DNA of 64,000 bases from the NCBI GenBank assembly GCA_029747585.1, contig JAPEVF010000069.1, positions 61,745 to 125,744 on the forward strand. Direction: 5' to 3'. Each line of letters opens with the position of its first letter. Position 1 is the stretch's first letter. Under the pieces are notes generated by a model. That model was not told the DNA's origin. It made no database searches and was given only the letters and a program-made list of their open reading frames with translations. Origin of the DNA: Pleurotus djamor. Lineage: Eukaryota; Basidiomycota; Agaricomycetes; Agaricales; Pleurotaceae. This document shows, piece after piece, positions 34,031-44,986 of this stretch. The position numbers were made by a program, and so were the translations under genes.

Positions 34031-36065
34031 ATGAGTCTTGAACTTGAATCCAAGCAACTTCTCCGTTCTCCTCTTTTTCAGCTTGACTCCGCCTCTCTCC
34101 CTCCTGCAGAACAAGTTCGCATTTCGTATGAACGCACGAAAGCCATTGTCCAACTCTATAGTTCGTTCCTATTCTATTCTATACGTCCGACCCGCACACT
34201 GAACATCTGCCATCGTTAGACCTTTCATCCGATGATATCCTTTTGCCCACAAAGAAATACTGGAACCTCCTTGCCGATCCTCTTGCGATCCTAGACTTCG
34301 CCGCTGGGACTCTCCTTACAATTCACTACAACCTCTGTTGCGGGACGCTGGCGATGCACGCCAAAGGGAACAAGGAAATCGCGAATATTCTTGAGCGTCT
34401 TCTTGCGTTCGACATTGTGTATGCAGATCATCTTCCATTTGACCATCCTTCCAATGTCCTTACGAACGTTCTAGCGGCCAATTTTGTCTGACAGAAGTTG
34501 GGCATGGTCTCGACGCCATTAATATCGAGACGGAGGCTAGACTGCAAGGTGATGGTACCTTCATTCTGAATACGCCCCTTCCTAGGGCAGCTAAGTACGA
34601 TCGTTGTTCTGTTCATTTGGCGGCGCGCTGAGGTCCCTACCCTGCTAGGTTTATGCCTCCCACTTCTCCCTCGGGAATTCCCTGTGTCGCTGTTGTTTTC
34701 GCCCGTCTCATTGTTGACGGAGAGGACCGCAGTGTCAGGCCATTCTTGGTCTCACTCAACGACGGTCGTAGAATGTCACCTGGAGTCATGTCAAAGTGAG
34801 AGTGTTTCCGTTGACGTTTTCCACGGATAATTTATCCATAAAACACTCTCTAGAGTCCTACCGCCCAGGGGAGCCGCCCATTATGTTGAACACTGCATTA
34901 CCTCCTTCAACAACGTCAGGCTACCCCCCTTCGCACTCCTTGGTTCCTTGGAGAAGCCTAAGGATCTCCGCGGATCTTTCTTTACCGCCATCGATCGTGT
35001 CATCGTCGGGTCTCTTTCAATGGCCGCGTTGTGTATCCCAGGCTTGAAGGTCGCGGCAAGCATGACCGCTCAATACAGTAAACTAAGACATGTCACCGAC
35101 GCCAGTACCCGTCTTCCTCGACCAATCATTTCCTTTCCTACTCAACAAATACCTATCTTCACTGCGATCGCACAGGCGTTGGTTTTTGAGTCGGCCGTCA
35201 AATCTTTCATCGCCATCTTCTCTGACCCCGCGACTGGTCATGAGTTGCGACATTGCATTGCTGCTATCGCCAAGGCTACCATTATACCCCAAGTGCAAGC
35301 ATCACACATCGCTCTAAGCGAACGACTAGGGGCCCGAGGTTTGTTCGCTTTCAATCAAATCATTACCATCCACGTGAGTGAGATTCCAATGAAGTCATTT
35401 CCCTCGCCAACTGATCACCCGTTCTTCAGAGTAACAATCGAGGCAAGGCCATCGCAGAAGGCGATACGCTTGTTCTATCTATTCGTATGTCCATTTACAT
35501 CACTCATACAAAGCTGTTCACTCACTAGATATTAATTTTAGGCTTTGCCGTTGATATATTACTCGGACGCGTTAAATTGCCTTCGTTTGACCAACCTAAC
35601 TCATATCTCGCTTGCCACGAGGCAACATTGCTTGAAGAGCTCCAGGACGCGATATCCCTTCTCCCCCAACACCGTAGCAAGGAATTTGAGCGGATGATCC
35701 TCCCCAGGTGTCAGCCACTTCTCGAAGCTATCGGAAATCGCCTGGCATATGAAGCAGCTCGCAGAGATAACGTCAACGAAGACATTGTAAACCTCTATGT
35801 ATCAAGCTGCTTCAAGCAAGACCCTGCATGGTACACTGAGCGCGGCGGGATCTCTCTAGCCGAGCAAAGGAAACTAGAAAGAGACTCGGTTGCCCGGCTT
35901 TCCCCTCAGTTAGATCAATTGCTTAAAGTCCTGGACGTGGATGAAGCGGTCACTGCGCCTATCAGCTCCAATGATCGCTGGGAACATTTTGTAGAGGACT
36001 TGGTTACCTACGATGGAGGCAGCTCAGTGCCCGTCAATGACTCTGGGCTAGTTTCTCACTTGTAA
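34031..36065 (+). pseudogene. acyl-CoA dehydrogenase/oxidase-like gene with a one-base frameshift
   Basis: From ATG 34031 (MSLELESKQLLRSPLFQLDS) to TAA 36065, in about six exons. The protein resembles basidiomycete acyl-CoA dehydrogenase NM-domain-like proteins: YWNLLADPLAILDFAAGTLL, then NVLAANF, LTEVGHGLDAINIETEARL (the conserved TE-x-GHG flavin-side motif), DGTFILNTPLPRAAKFMPPT, CVAVVFARLIVDGEDRSVRP, GSFFTAIDRVIVGSLSMAAL, and a C-terminal helical half ending SGLVSHL*. Between AANF and LTEVGHG the frame changes by one: the run tttt at 34482-34485 is one T short of the frame the family needs, so the frame ends at a TGA just after. Everything before and after is well preserved. It is either a single-base sequence error in a T-run or a recent pseudogene. 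If intact, it would oxidise an acyl-CoA with FAD; the substrate is unknown. Confidence 0.7.
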
Positions 36066-36361
36066 ATGACGCTGGAGTCAGCTGATTGGCATTTGCACAA
36101 ACTAATCAGAATTTCCTTCCAGAAATGATGCTAGACACCCAAGGACTCCTTACCGCTCGATCGAGCTGTCTTGTTTGCTTATTACATTTATATCATTTTG
36201 CGAGCCCCATCTTTGAGACAATACACGCTTTACACTTAACATTAAGCCTTGAGCTTGAGCTTGAGGCCACACAGTTTGAAACAGGGTCCCCCTGATTGAG
36301 TTTGGGTGCGATAGGGTCGTGTACATGGTTTGATACCCACCGCGGTTCGCCAATCTCTTCG

Positions 36362-37613
36362 ATGTTTCCGCCTGAACTCATCGCTGAAATTGCCAAACAC
36401 CTGGCGACTGAGTACATGGCCCTTCGCCACTGCAGTCTTGTCTCCAGAGAATGGGCGGCCTCATGCCGCCCTTGGTTGTTTCGCAATGTTGCAATTCCCC
36501 TCGCCGATTGTGAACGCTTTTGGGCTCTCATGCGTTCTCCGTACAACACCTTTGTCAACTGTGTCAGCCACGTAAACTTCCTTGGATCTGACCAGAAATT
36601 CGAAATATACACTGAACTGGGTTCAACGCTCGCCAAGTCCATTCCTCATTTCCCAAATGCGAGATCCTTGCGAGTTTCCCAGGACGATATCGAAGACGAG
36701 GAGGAATTGGATGTTTTCTTGTCATGGATCGCTCTGAAGGTCCCACACATCGTGGATCTTAGCCTGTGCTCGATGGCCGTGCCTAGGTTGAGATACATCT
36801 GTGTCTTGGTATGCCAGTTCTCAGACTCTTTAGAGTCACTTTCGTTGCAAAATGTTGGATGGCCAGCCATGGATGTCTGTGATGACCTGATACCGCCAAC
36901 TCAATTGAAGACCCTTCGCCTTTGGCACTGCTACATGCCCGACATTTTGGGCTGGGTGCTAAATAATCGACTTCTCCCTTCTACCCCAATACAAACAATC
37001 GCCCTCGCATCCGTTTCCAGCTCGACGATCGACTCGCTTTCTTGCGCGCTTGCAGTTGCTAGAAGCAATCTGAGGCACCTATCATTTGCTTTCCGCGAAG
37101 TCGACGCTGGTGGGACCGCTGGTGAGTCCGTTTGCTCCCCCTCGGACAGATGATAACAATCGTAACGAAAACTGGGATGTAGAGAGTTTCGCAGACGCGA
37201 TCGATCTTGGTAGCAATACAAACCTCCAGACCATCCGCCTAGCTCTTGATCTGTCATCTTACTACTTCTCCAGTCCATTTCCCCATCTTACCCGAATTAT
37301 CTCTCAGCTCACTCATCTCCCTGAGTTGGTCAAAGTTTCATTCCAACTGTCCTATACGCACTCCTCACACATCGACGGTCTGTTCCTACCCTCTGAGGAC
37401 GCCACAGAACAAGCTTGCTTTTGGGAAAATTTGGATGCCTTAGCCGGGAATCAAGACAATTTCCCTCGTCTTCGGTCTTTGGTGTTCGAGGTGTCCTCGG
37501 AGTCGTACCAAGGCTCACATGATTTGGAGCACGCTCTTCGAATGAAAATGCCTCGTATATCAAAACGCGGAATCCTCAGACTCAAAGTCGAAGGCGTCCC
37601 TTCGTATGTCTGA
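36362..37613 (+). CDS. F-box protein with leucine-rich-like tail
   Basis: Two exons. The first starts at ATG 36362 (MFPPELIAEIAKHLATEYMA) and reads LRHCSLVSREWAASCRPWLF, which is a typical N-terminal F-box (hydrophobic positions, then LVSREW). The frame is open further left only with a non-ATG start. An intron at about 37122-37181 (GT..AG, starting gtgagt) joins AGGTA to ESFADAIDLGSN and the second exon ends VEGVPSYV* at 37613. The remaining 370 residues have irregular leucine-rich units such as SLSLQNVGW, LKTLRLWHC, NLRHLSFAFREV and NLQTIRLALDL. F-box proteins recruit substrates to SCF ubiquitin ligases through Skp1. Such genes are numerous and fast-evolving in Agaricomycetes. The target is unknown. 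Confidence 0.8.
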
Positions 37614-37862
37614 AACATGTCGGACAAAAGACCAACTGACAACTACGTGCCAGCTCTCATCCCAATCCCAACCGAGGTGCGCCGTTCACACATGATACGT
37701 ACCTAAAGTAGAGTACAGAGTAGCTGGTACGCATCTATACAACATCATTGACATCTAGAACCGATCAGGTCTATGGGTCATGCATCACGCCCTACTTGGG
37801 TTTCACTGCTTCGNCCCGGGTCAAGCTAAGATGAGGGCGATCAGCACTTCTGTCTTCACTAG

Positions 37863-40453
37863 TCATATACCCCAAGGAACGTACGCATGTTGATGAGGCT
37901 TGAGTTTATCTCCTCCCGAACCACTCACTGACGAAAGTGGGGCAGGTTGCTGGGTTGCACATGTTGGAGCGCTTTCACCTTCGTTCCCTGTGAAATCGAA
38001 GGGTGGCCTTTTCAATTTAGACTGTGAGTCTTGTCCGGCGTGCCAGCAGTGCTGTAAAGTACTCTTTACGAGCAGATCCATCGTGGATTGAAATGAAAAC
38101 TTACTTCCAAAATCTCCAGCTCCTGACTCTTCCAGATAACAGCTTTGGCCTCAGTTTTGAGAGAACCCAGAGATCCAAGGAGGCCGGCAGCGATGGCGAT
38201 GCCAGCAGTGAGCCAGACGCAACCAGTAAAGCTGGTAGTTACACCATTATCCGTCGATCTCGGGATCAGATCCCTGGAATTGTGGCCATACGGTGGAAGA
38301 TAAGAACCTGACGCCTCAGAGTCCCTCTTCACTTCAGCGTGAATGGAGGCATCCGCTCCAAGGGTCAATCTGGCATGAGCGTCTGCTTCGACGAATGCGG
38401 ACGCTTCCGCTGAGCTGCCAAGCTTGATACCCAATTTCACAGATGGGATAATATGGCCTTCAATGATAGCATTGGCCTGGACGCTGGCATCAACGTTCAG
38501 CGTCAACGCTGCCTCAGATGTGTTGATCAAACAATGGGATGACATAGTGGAGATACCCTGACTTACGGTGTTCACTGTCTTTCATCGCCATTTCCTGCTG
38601 TGCGGGGTCATCCTTACGCTCCGGCCACCACACACGCACTGTGCAAATTTGGTGAGCAAACGATACTCATGGGAAAATCCACCGGCATATAACCCACTGT
38701 GTTGGACGTGATATTGTAGATCAAGGTTAGCATCAAAGCTGACCGCCAAGTGGGCCTTTGCCTGTACATCGAGTTGAACCCATGGACCAAGCTCAAAGAT
38801 GCTGGGGCACGAAAGCTNTTCAGTTCACAGCTGAAATTTTAATTGGTTGATGCTCACCCAGGAACCGAGAACATGGGAATACCCAGTTCAAAGACTGATA
38901 TCTTCTTTGACTGGAATGTTCCCTGGGATAGGTAGGTCTCGTGAGTACCAATATTCATCTACCGTACAACGAGCTTACATGGAGGTGAGCNGCAACATTT
39001 AGTTTTGTATTGATGTCGGCATTGATGTCTGATGGTCAGAGGAGGAATAAATGAGCGGGAGATGCGCGTAGCACTGTGGACACAGGCTTTACCAAAGGCG
39101 AAATGGAATTCATCAATCTATGAATTATGACATCGTCAACAGATCAATGGTGTTGGAGATCCCGAGAAGAGTGTACGAACCGCGGGTGGGAGGACTTGGA
39201 TGGGTATCATGAGGTGGTATTTCATGGTAAATGATCACAATTGACGTACCGGAACCTCTCATAACAACCCCGATGGTGACTTGAGCATGGGCGCGACCAT
39301 CTAAGGTAACACTTAGGCCCCCTCCAAATTTGGCATGGCAATTAGTAGGCTCATGCTGAATGTTTAGAACCTGGGTATTGTTGCCCTGAATATCGATGGT
39401 CTTCGTCGGGACGACGTCCGCCTTGAAGTTAAATGTGGTCAAATCTTTGAGGTTTTGAGGTAGATTTCCAACAAATTCTTTGCTCCTGATATTAGACATG
39501 GCCGTGGACGGGGAGGATAAGCAAGAAAGGACCCACCTTTAACATTTGACCATGCATTTGATATCCAATGACNNACACTCTTGAAGGCTTCTCCGATTTT
39601 TTGTATNCCAGTGCTAATAGTGTTGCCTAGTTCTTTGAATCTATCGACGAGCCATCCGAAGAAATCGTGAGTGTCGTCGAAAGCAAAATTGGCGTCGATA
39701 CTAGGGGAGATCAGTGACTTTTATAACGGAGGTCGATAATGAAAGAAAAAGTGTACGGACTTGGGAATATTAATCCCTTGGAAGGCCATGTCGATTTGTC
39801 CAGTCCTTGAACCCTGGTTAACACGATGTACATACAAATATGAGGGAGACCCCACTTCGACGTATCGACGGCGGCAAAGTTTGTGTCGATGGTGACAATG
39901 TGAACAACGGGAGGCACCCCATCTCTCTTCGCGACTTTATGATCCATATGACCTGGGATTGACTGGTCCTCTGCGACTTTCGCANTGGCAATTCTAGCGA
40001 ATGGACCATGACCACACTTCTCGGCGAGTCAGTCAATGAGGTTCCTCACAGTTTCCAGATCAAAGACGACTCACGCTATCGGGAAGGCGAACAAGTTTAT
40101 CCTCTGGACCATGGTAGCTGAACATGTGTTCACAGCCGGATTCATCGTGACTTTGACAAACAAGGCGAATGTCTTGTTCCAACGTGTGTGGATCACAGTC
40201 AAGGATGACCCAGCCCGCGGCGGGGGTGATATCCGTGATAGCTTTGGGATGTCCACGCTAGAACGGTTCGCCGTGAAGACCAGATGGTAAGGAGAGCACA
40301 GAAGCGACGCACCAACTTGAACACCGCCGAGATCTTCGGGTCGGGGCTGTCGTAGGCGCATTCACCCTCGAAGCACGGTTTGCTCCAGTCATTTGCGGGA
40401 GAGGCAAAAGCCANAGCCGCAAACAGAAGGGTGGAAACCAAGATGGGATACAT
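37863..40453 (-). CDS. secreted protein of unknown function, copy A
   Basis: ATG 40453 gives a signal peptide (MYPILVSTLLFAA...AFAS) followed by PANDWSKPCFEGECAYDSPD and ISAVFKL. About eight exons on the minus strand follow, with repeats of a beta-rich alternating pattern: PPVVHIVTIDTNFAAVDTSK, AFQGINIP, GGLSVTLDGRAHAQVTIG, LTLNVDASVQANAIIEGHII, PSVKLGIKLGSS, SAFVEADAHARLTLGADASI. A hydrophobic cysteine stretch (GCVWLTAGIAIAAGLLGSLG) and a cysteine end region (QHCWHAGQDSQSKL) lead to PWGI* at 37863. The architecture of alternating Ala/Val/Leu-rich strands resembles secreted, possibly surface or wall-associated, mushroom proteins known only as hypothetical; I do not know a function. N bases at 38818, 38991, 39573-39574, 39607, 39985 and 40414 make some exon borders unsure. 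It is the paralogue of 48699-51358. Confidence 0.7.
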
Positions 40454-41382
40454 CTTCCTCCTGAAAGGACGGGTTGATCAAACATCTAANTTATGGCTTT
40501 GAACGGGACAGCTCGTATGGGAGTAGTGGGAAAGACACGGGAATCGATAGATGCCGGCTCATATCTATCACAACATGAGAACTGGGACTTGAACTTCAAA
40601 AGTTAACGCANTACGAACGCTTAGACTGGAGTGACATGTCTTGCAGACTAATCACCAAGTCAATGTCAATGAACGAGGCGCTCGAAAGGACAGTTAGCAT
40701 CGAGCTGAACTAAATCGCGACCACCGGCAGAGTAATGTTATCATGCATGCGATACATGCCAACAAGTTTGTTTGAGAAATGTGACCCGCGTATTATTGTC
40801 CTGAGCNTTGATTGTCCCCACCAGTGGCGTCGACGGCTCATGTGGCAGGTCCTAGGAAGGAACACCTCTGCCAGCAACTCAGGAGTGCATGTACATCACT
40901 GCGACGCCAGTGCGTGCTGGAGGTGTGGTACGTGNTAGAAGTCAATAAACTAACTTTCATGAGGACANAGCCGATTGAATTGCTTACGATGGGAATTTGC
41001 GAAGCCTGAGGGCGCCAGAGCTTGCCACACTTGTCGTAGCCGTTTCGCGATGCATGGGACTAGATATGACAGGTATTCCGGCGAAAGAGCCAGCTTCATG
41101 CTAACGGCCTGCGTCCCTCCGAGTACACACCTACGAGGGCCTCAAGGGGTATCACTATTGACATTGATGAGCAAACTGTGAGTCAAGAAACCTTGAAGAA
41201 ACCTCCTGCTTACGATGTGAAACCTGATAGTCCACGACAAACTGACACGGCGGGAGCGTCGAGAAAGTCCGCGGTGGGTCGAAGCGCTTGCTACGGGAAT
41301 TCGCGTAGCCTGAGAGCCTGAGGTAGCTGTAGTTGACTCAAAGCTATAGAAATCCATAGTTCAGATACTTACTTGGCTCGAC
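40454..41382. other. intergenic region with unassigned short frames
   Basis: The 5' flank of secreted copy A. Short plus-strand frames (40735-40938, 40812-41009) carry several N bases and no recognisable family. No tRNA, repeat array or clear promoter element was identified. A T-poor, low-complexity stretch is absent; the sequence looks like ordinary spacer. Confidence 0.3.
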
Positions 41383-41916
41383 ATGGCGTTCCCAACATTG
41401 GAAGAATGTTCCCAAACAGGTATCGGGGCACCTCTCCTGACCTTTGCTGTGAGTTACATGGATCGCTCCCTAGGCCTAAACCTTCAGTACTTCAGTCTCG
41501 ACACTTACTTAGTACCGCGAATCTCTAGTCTCAGCCTTTCTGGCTACCCCTCGCCGTCAAAGCCCTCCAAGTGAAATACACCGACGATAACTTCGAAGCC
41601 ATACTCCGTAGCCTACCCACCCCCACCTCTACCTCTTCTGTACCCGTGCTCATCGCGACAGCCCCGGAATGGCGGATGAAATGCAATGACTGTCCTGGAA
41701 AGGTGGGTTATATCGTCCTCCTCGATACCCTCAAAACCATGGTGCCTCTAAGCTTGACGCTGAACTGACTTGATCACCGTTGTGGGACGTGTACTTGGGC
41801 AGCTCTACTATCTCGGTCCTGGAGAAACGTTATCAAACTTTGAAGTCCACCTGAGGAACCGGGCACATCGTCNAACGGGTTTGGGCACGAACAAACTTGG
41901 CGTCGGAGCGTCGTGA
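41383..41916 (+). CDS. SNF5 C-terminal-module-like mini-gene, copy 1 (probably damaged)
   Basis: Three exons on the plus strand. The first is short (MAFPTLEECSQT). The second begins after an acceptor near 41537 and reads PFWLPLAVKALQVKYTDDNF and on to EWRMKCNDCPGK. The third, after an acceptor at about 41802, reads LYYLGPGETLSNFEVHLRNR and then AHR. The motif W-R-x-K-C-x-D-C-P-[GA]-[KR]-L-Y-x-x-G-P-G-E-x-L-S-N-F resembles, as I recall it, the small Cys-containing end of SNF5/SMARCB1-type chromatin-remodelling proteins of basidiomycetes. After AHR an N (41873) lets the frame end early at 41916; shifting by one base would allow a charged tail like that of copy 2. It is a standalone fragment without the SNF5 domain. 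Confidence 0.4.
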
Positions 41917-42033
41917 TCAATCCACTGAGCTCACACAAGTGAGAGAACAAGAGCTAGATATCCCTCATAATGCGGTTACGAGTACNTNCTNNGAGTAGTT
42001 CGACGCTGCAGTGGGTGAGTTGGTATCTGTCAT

Positions 42034-42474
42034 ATGTTTCCCCAAGGAATTCGCTATGCTTACTATGATAAACCAAAGCCTCCATTCTGGCTAACCCTCG
42101 CGATCAACGCTCTCCGCGCAAAGTATCCCAATGATAGCTTCCGGGCGATATACCGCAACACGCCCACCACTTCTCGCACTTCGGGCGTGACCATGGATGC
42201 AGGATGGCGTCTCAAATGCAACGATTGTCCTGCAAGGGTTAGTCCATTTCCTTCGTCATTCCTTTTCCATCCCACTTGTTGACATCAATAAACCGTTCGT
42301 CCTTCAACGTGAATTGTTGATATCATTGGGTTGCTTCAGCTCTACACCCCCGGTCCTGGCGAGTCGTTATCGAATTTCAGCATCCATGCGAAGAATTGGG
42401 TGCACAGGCAACGTGTTGCAGAGCGAGTGAAGAGAGAACAGGGTAGAAGAAAGAGATTTTACGCCAAGTTGTAG
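42034..42474 (+). CDS. SNF5 C-terminal-module-like mini-gene, copy 2
   Basis: Two exons, 42034-42237 and 42340-42474, joined by an intron with gttagt and ttgcttcag ends, give an intact protein of about 112 residues. It begins MFPQGIRYAYYDKPKPPFWL and reads LAINALRAKYPNDSFRAIYR, then GWRLKCNDCPARLYTPGPGE, SLSNFSIHAKNWVHRQRVAE and ends in a basic tail (RVKREQGRRKRFYAKL*). It shares the W-R-L-K-C-x-D-C-P and L-Y-T-P-G-P-G-E core with copy 1, which lies 117 bp upstream in the same orientation. A stand-alone module of this size is unlike a full SNF5 subunit. It may be an independent small DNA- or protein-binding factor or a gene fragment. The intact frame, a standard intron and a conserved core favour a real gene. 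Confidence 0.5.
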
Positions 42475-43296
42475 TTGTAATCCAACCACCACGTTGCCAA
42501 CGTCCAACGCTGGGCAGGATCTACGCTCAGGATCTGCACTTGTACTTCCAAGTTCAACGTTCAACCTCTGCACGCTTTCCAAGGGCTGAAGCTGGGTATA
42601 TATCAATTTAAATAATTCCGCCGATTATAAAAAATTTACACGAGGTCGACCAACCCAACAATGTTCTAAAGACCGATAAAAATAGACAAAGAGACCACAG
42701 AAAAGACAGGACAGTTTTCTCCCTATCTTACGCATTGACGTCGGAAGAGATGTGAAAACAACGGACGAGGGGGGTAGTGGGGTGATGGTATCGAGGTATT
42801 GTAGGTATGACGGGTGTCAGTGGGAAAGTACGTAGGTATGGGGGAGTATGTGAATGGGTAGGTGAAATGGGGGATGGGGATGGCTGTTGTACACATGATA
42901 AACACAGAGACCAGGGGGTAGTAATCAGGTGGAGACAGCCACAAGACGCGCGCATGGAGGGGGTCGACTGACGAAGGCAGGAGCAAGAAGGGGAGACCGA
43001 AAACCGGACGGGGGAGTGTNATCAATAAGAATAAGAGATAAATAATGATAGGAAACCCCAGAGTGATTTTCAGACCCGATATCGAGGGGCGACGATAGCG
43101 GGCGAGTCTCCTCTTCATATTCGTTCCCATGCTCTCCCAGACGCGCCTTGTGTATGTACACCTCGGGAGACGGGTGTGCGAGTTGACCAGCAGATTTCAT
43201 TTCGCTCGTTACCAGCACCACTTCAACGGCTCTTCATCTCTCTCTACCGCACCTCCGGGGCAAGGCAGCAACTCGTCGACGCACTGCGTAACCCTC
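42475..43296. other. 3' flanks of convergent genes
   Basis: About 820 bp between the mini-gene and the membrane-protein gene, which converge here. The sequence is G/T-rich from 42760 to 43030, with short frames on both strands but no family. It most likely holds both 3' UTRs. Confidence 0.35.
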
Positions 43297-44525
43297 TCAG
43301 AACATCATCACACTCACATCCCCTCTTCTCCTCTTCAAGTGTCTTCTAATAGCCGCGACGCCAGTTTCTGCAGCGGGTGAGACGTCTCGATCATCGAGTG
43401 TTCTCGTCGGTTGCACAAGGATACTCGAGCGAACGGTAGGACCGCCTTGTTTGGTGCCGACGACGCTCGTGTCGCCTGCTTGGTTGGCCGAGCCGCCAAT
43501 GGCAGTAGGGGGATCGCCGCTGTTGCTACCTTGCGAAGCGTAGACACCGATGCCGATTCCACCAGCGATGAGGATGAGGAGTAAGATACCGATGACGTAG
43601 ACCCAGGTAGAGAGACGGCTAGTCCCCGACTGAGTCTTCTTGAGCCATGAACTCTCAGTCTTCTGTGTCTCATCTTTGGCGATCATACTAAACCGTCTCC
43701 AGAAATCGTCCCCACGTTCTCCTCGTTTCGGAAGCAGAGTTTCTTCCTTCTCACTACGCATGATTGGCTCCGAGAATTTGACATCTCGAGCGCCAGCTGC
43801 GGTGGGCCGAACAAAGGCGGGTGTGATGGGGGTCATTGGTGCTTGCAAGGAAAAGGGGGCGCTAGGAACTGGAGTGCCGGGAACCGGGATGTTTGGTATG
43901 CGAATTCCTGGGGGAGCGGGTTGACGTGGTTGCGGCTGGGAAGGTGGGAAAGACGAAGCGACAGGCGATGATTGGGGGGATTTGAAGGGATTCTGGGGGT
44001 CACTGAACGGGTTACCNTGCTGTTGTTGTTGAGGCGAAGCTGCTGGTGCAGGTCGAGCGAGATTGAGAGCAGCTATCGGAGCGGGATATCCTGGACGAGG
44101 GGCAGCTATCGGAGGGGGAGACTTGGCATCAATTGCGCGTGATGGCGGAGCCTGAGAGGTGGTAGTCGCAGCGAGGAGAGCTGCCTGCTTGTTCGGGGCA
44201 GCAGCCTGGGGTTTAGGCCTTGGTGTGTCCTCCTCTTCGTCGTCTGAATCAGACATATCGCCGTTCATGAGACCGAGGCCCAAAGCCCCGACACCAGAGT
44301 TGCGTGACGCAGCTGGGTCGCTTCCTGGTGCGAGATAGTTGTCATACCTAAGGAACTGTCAGTAAGCGACGGTTATGATTTCTACAGAAACGACGGTACT
44401 TACATGTCGTACGCTGAAGACCGAGCGTTCGGGTTTTCTGGTTTCTGTCTGAGTCTTCTTGTCTGAGCTGGCTTGTCATATTCGTTATCTGGGATATCGG
44501 TCGCGTACGGAGGCATAGGAGCCAT
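43297..44525 (-). CDS. single-pass membrane protein, low-complexity Pro/Ala-rich (unknown)
   Basis: ATG 44525 on the minus strand gives MAPMPPYATDIPDNEYDKPA and a first exon ending SSAYDM; an intron of about 60 bp follows, then YDNYLAPGSDPAASRNSGVG and a long Pro/Ala/Ser-rich cytoplasmic region (residues ~75-235). One transmembrane helix follows (STWVYVIGILLLILIAGGIG), then a short Gly/Ser/Thr-rich exterior part that ends in Arg-rich DVSVMMF* at 43297. The layout resembles fungal wall-stress-sensor-like or SKG6-type proteins (cytosolic tail, one TM, serine-rich exterior) but no signature motif identifies it. It is divergent from the DUF1275 gene with 461 bp between the starts. Confidence 0.6.
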
Positions 44526-44986
44526 TATAATGTGCTAGAAAATAAAGAATGTGGGTGAGTTGGGATAAATGAGTGAAGCCTCTGGTCGCAGAGGAAATAG
44601 TTTGGGAAAGAAAAGTAAAACAACAGCAACGGCGACGCCATGTGTCACAGCTGACTTTGAATTCAAATCATCGCGGAGCCTTTCGGAGCTGTATTTCCTC
44701 GCCAAGGTGGATCGTTCTTGGCATCTCGCATCCCAGGAGGCTAACGATGCCATGATGCGACTCCGAGCGAAGAGAAGTTCACACCGCGTACCAAATTTAC
44801 CTCCTTCCTTACATACATAAATTTTATCGCCAAGACCTATCCGGAACGCGCTCTATCTCCAACCTCCATCTCAAAAAGCCCTCGGTTACCTCTCCTCGTC
44901 TCTCTAGGCCCTTCCCTCCCTGCCCTCCTCCCGCTCGTCCCTGCTGCGCAGTCTAAATCTCTCTTTTTATCACAGACTTTGCACTA
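44526..44986. promoter_or_regulatory. divergent promoter between membrane-protein genes
   Basis: The 461 bp between the two start codons must contain the promoters of both the minus-strand membrane protein and the plus-strand DUF1275 gene. The half next to the DUF1275 gene is C/T-rich (44850-44980, e.g. cctccctgccctcctcccg), typical of basidiomycete core promoters. No coding frame with family resemblance. Confidence 0.45.

Larger units (their letters stand above)
30594..40453 (-). repeat. inverted segmental duplication, arm A (interrupted)
   Basis: Read on the minus strand, this arm is secreted protein A (40453 to 37863) followed by Mit_KHE1 A (31657 to 30594). The same gene order is found on the plus strand at 48699-52779. 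In arm A the two genes are about 6.2 kb apart and in arm B about 0.3 kb apart. The extra segment holds the acyl-CoA dehydrogenase-like gene, the F-box gene and unassigned sequence. Similarity is seen only at the protein level, so the duplication is not recent and is not an assembly artefact of two alleles. Confidence 0.7.
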
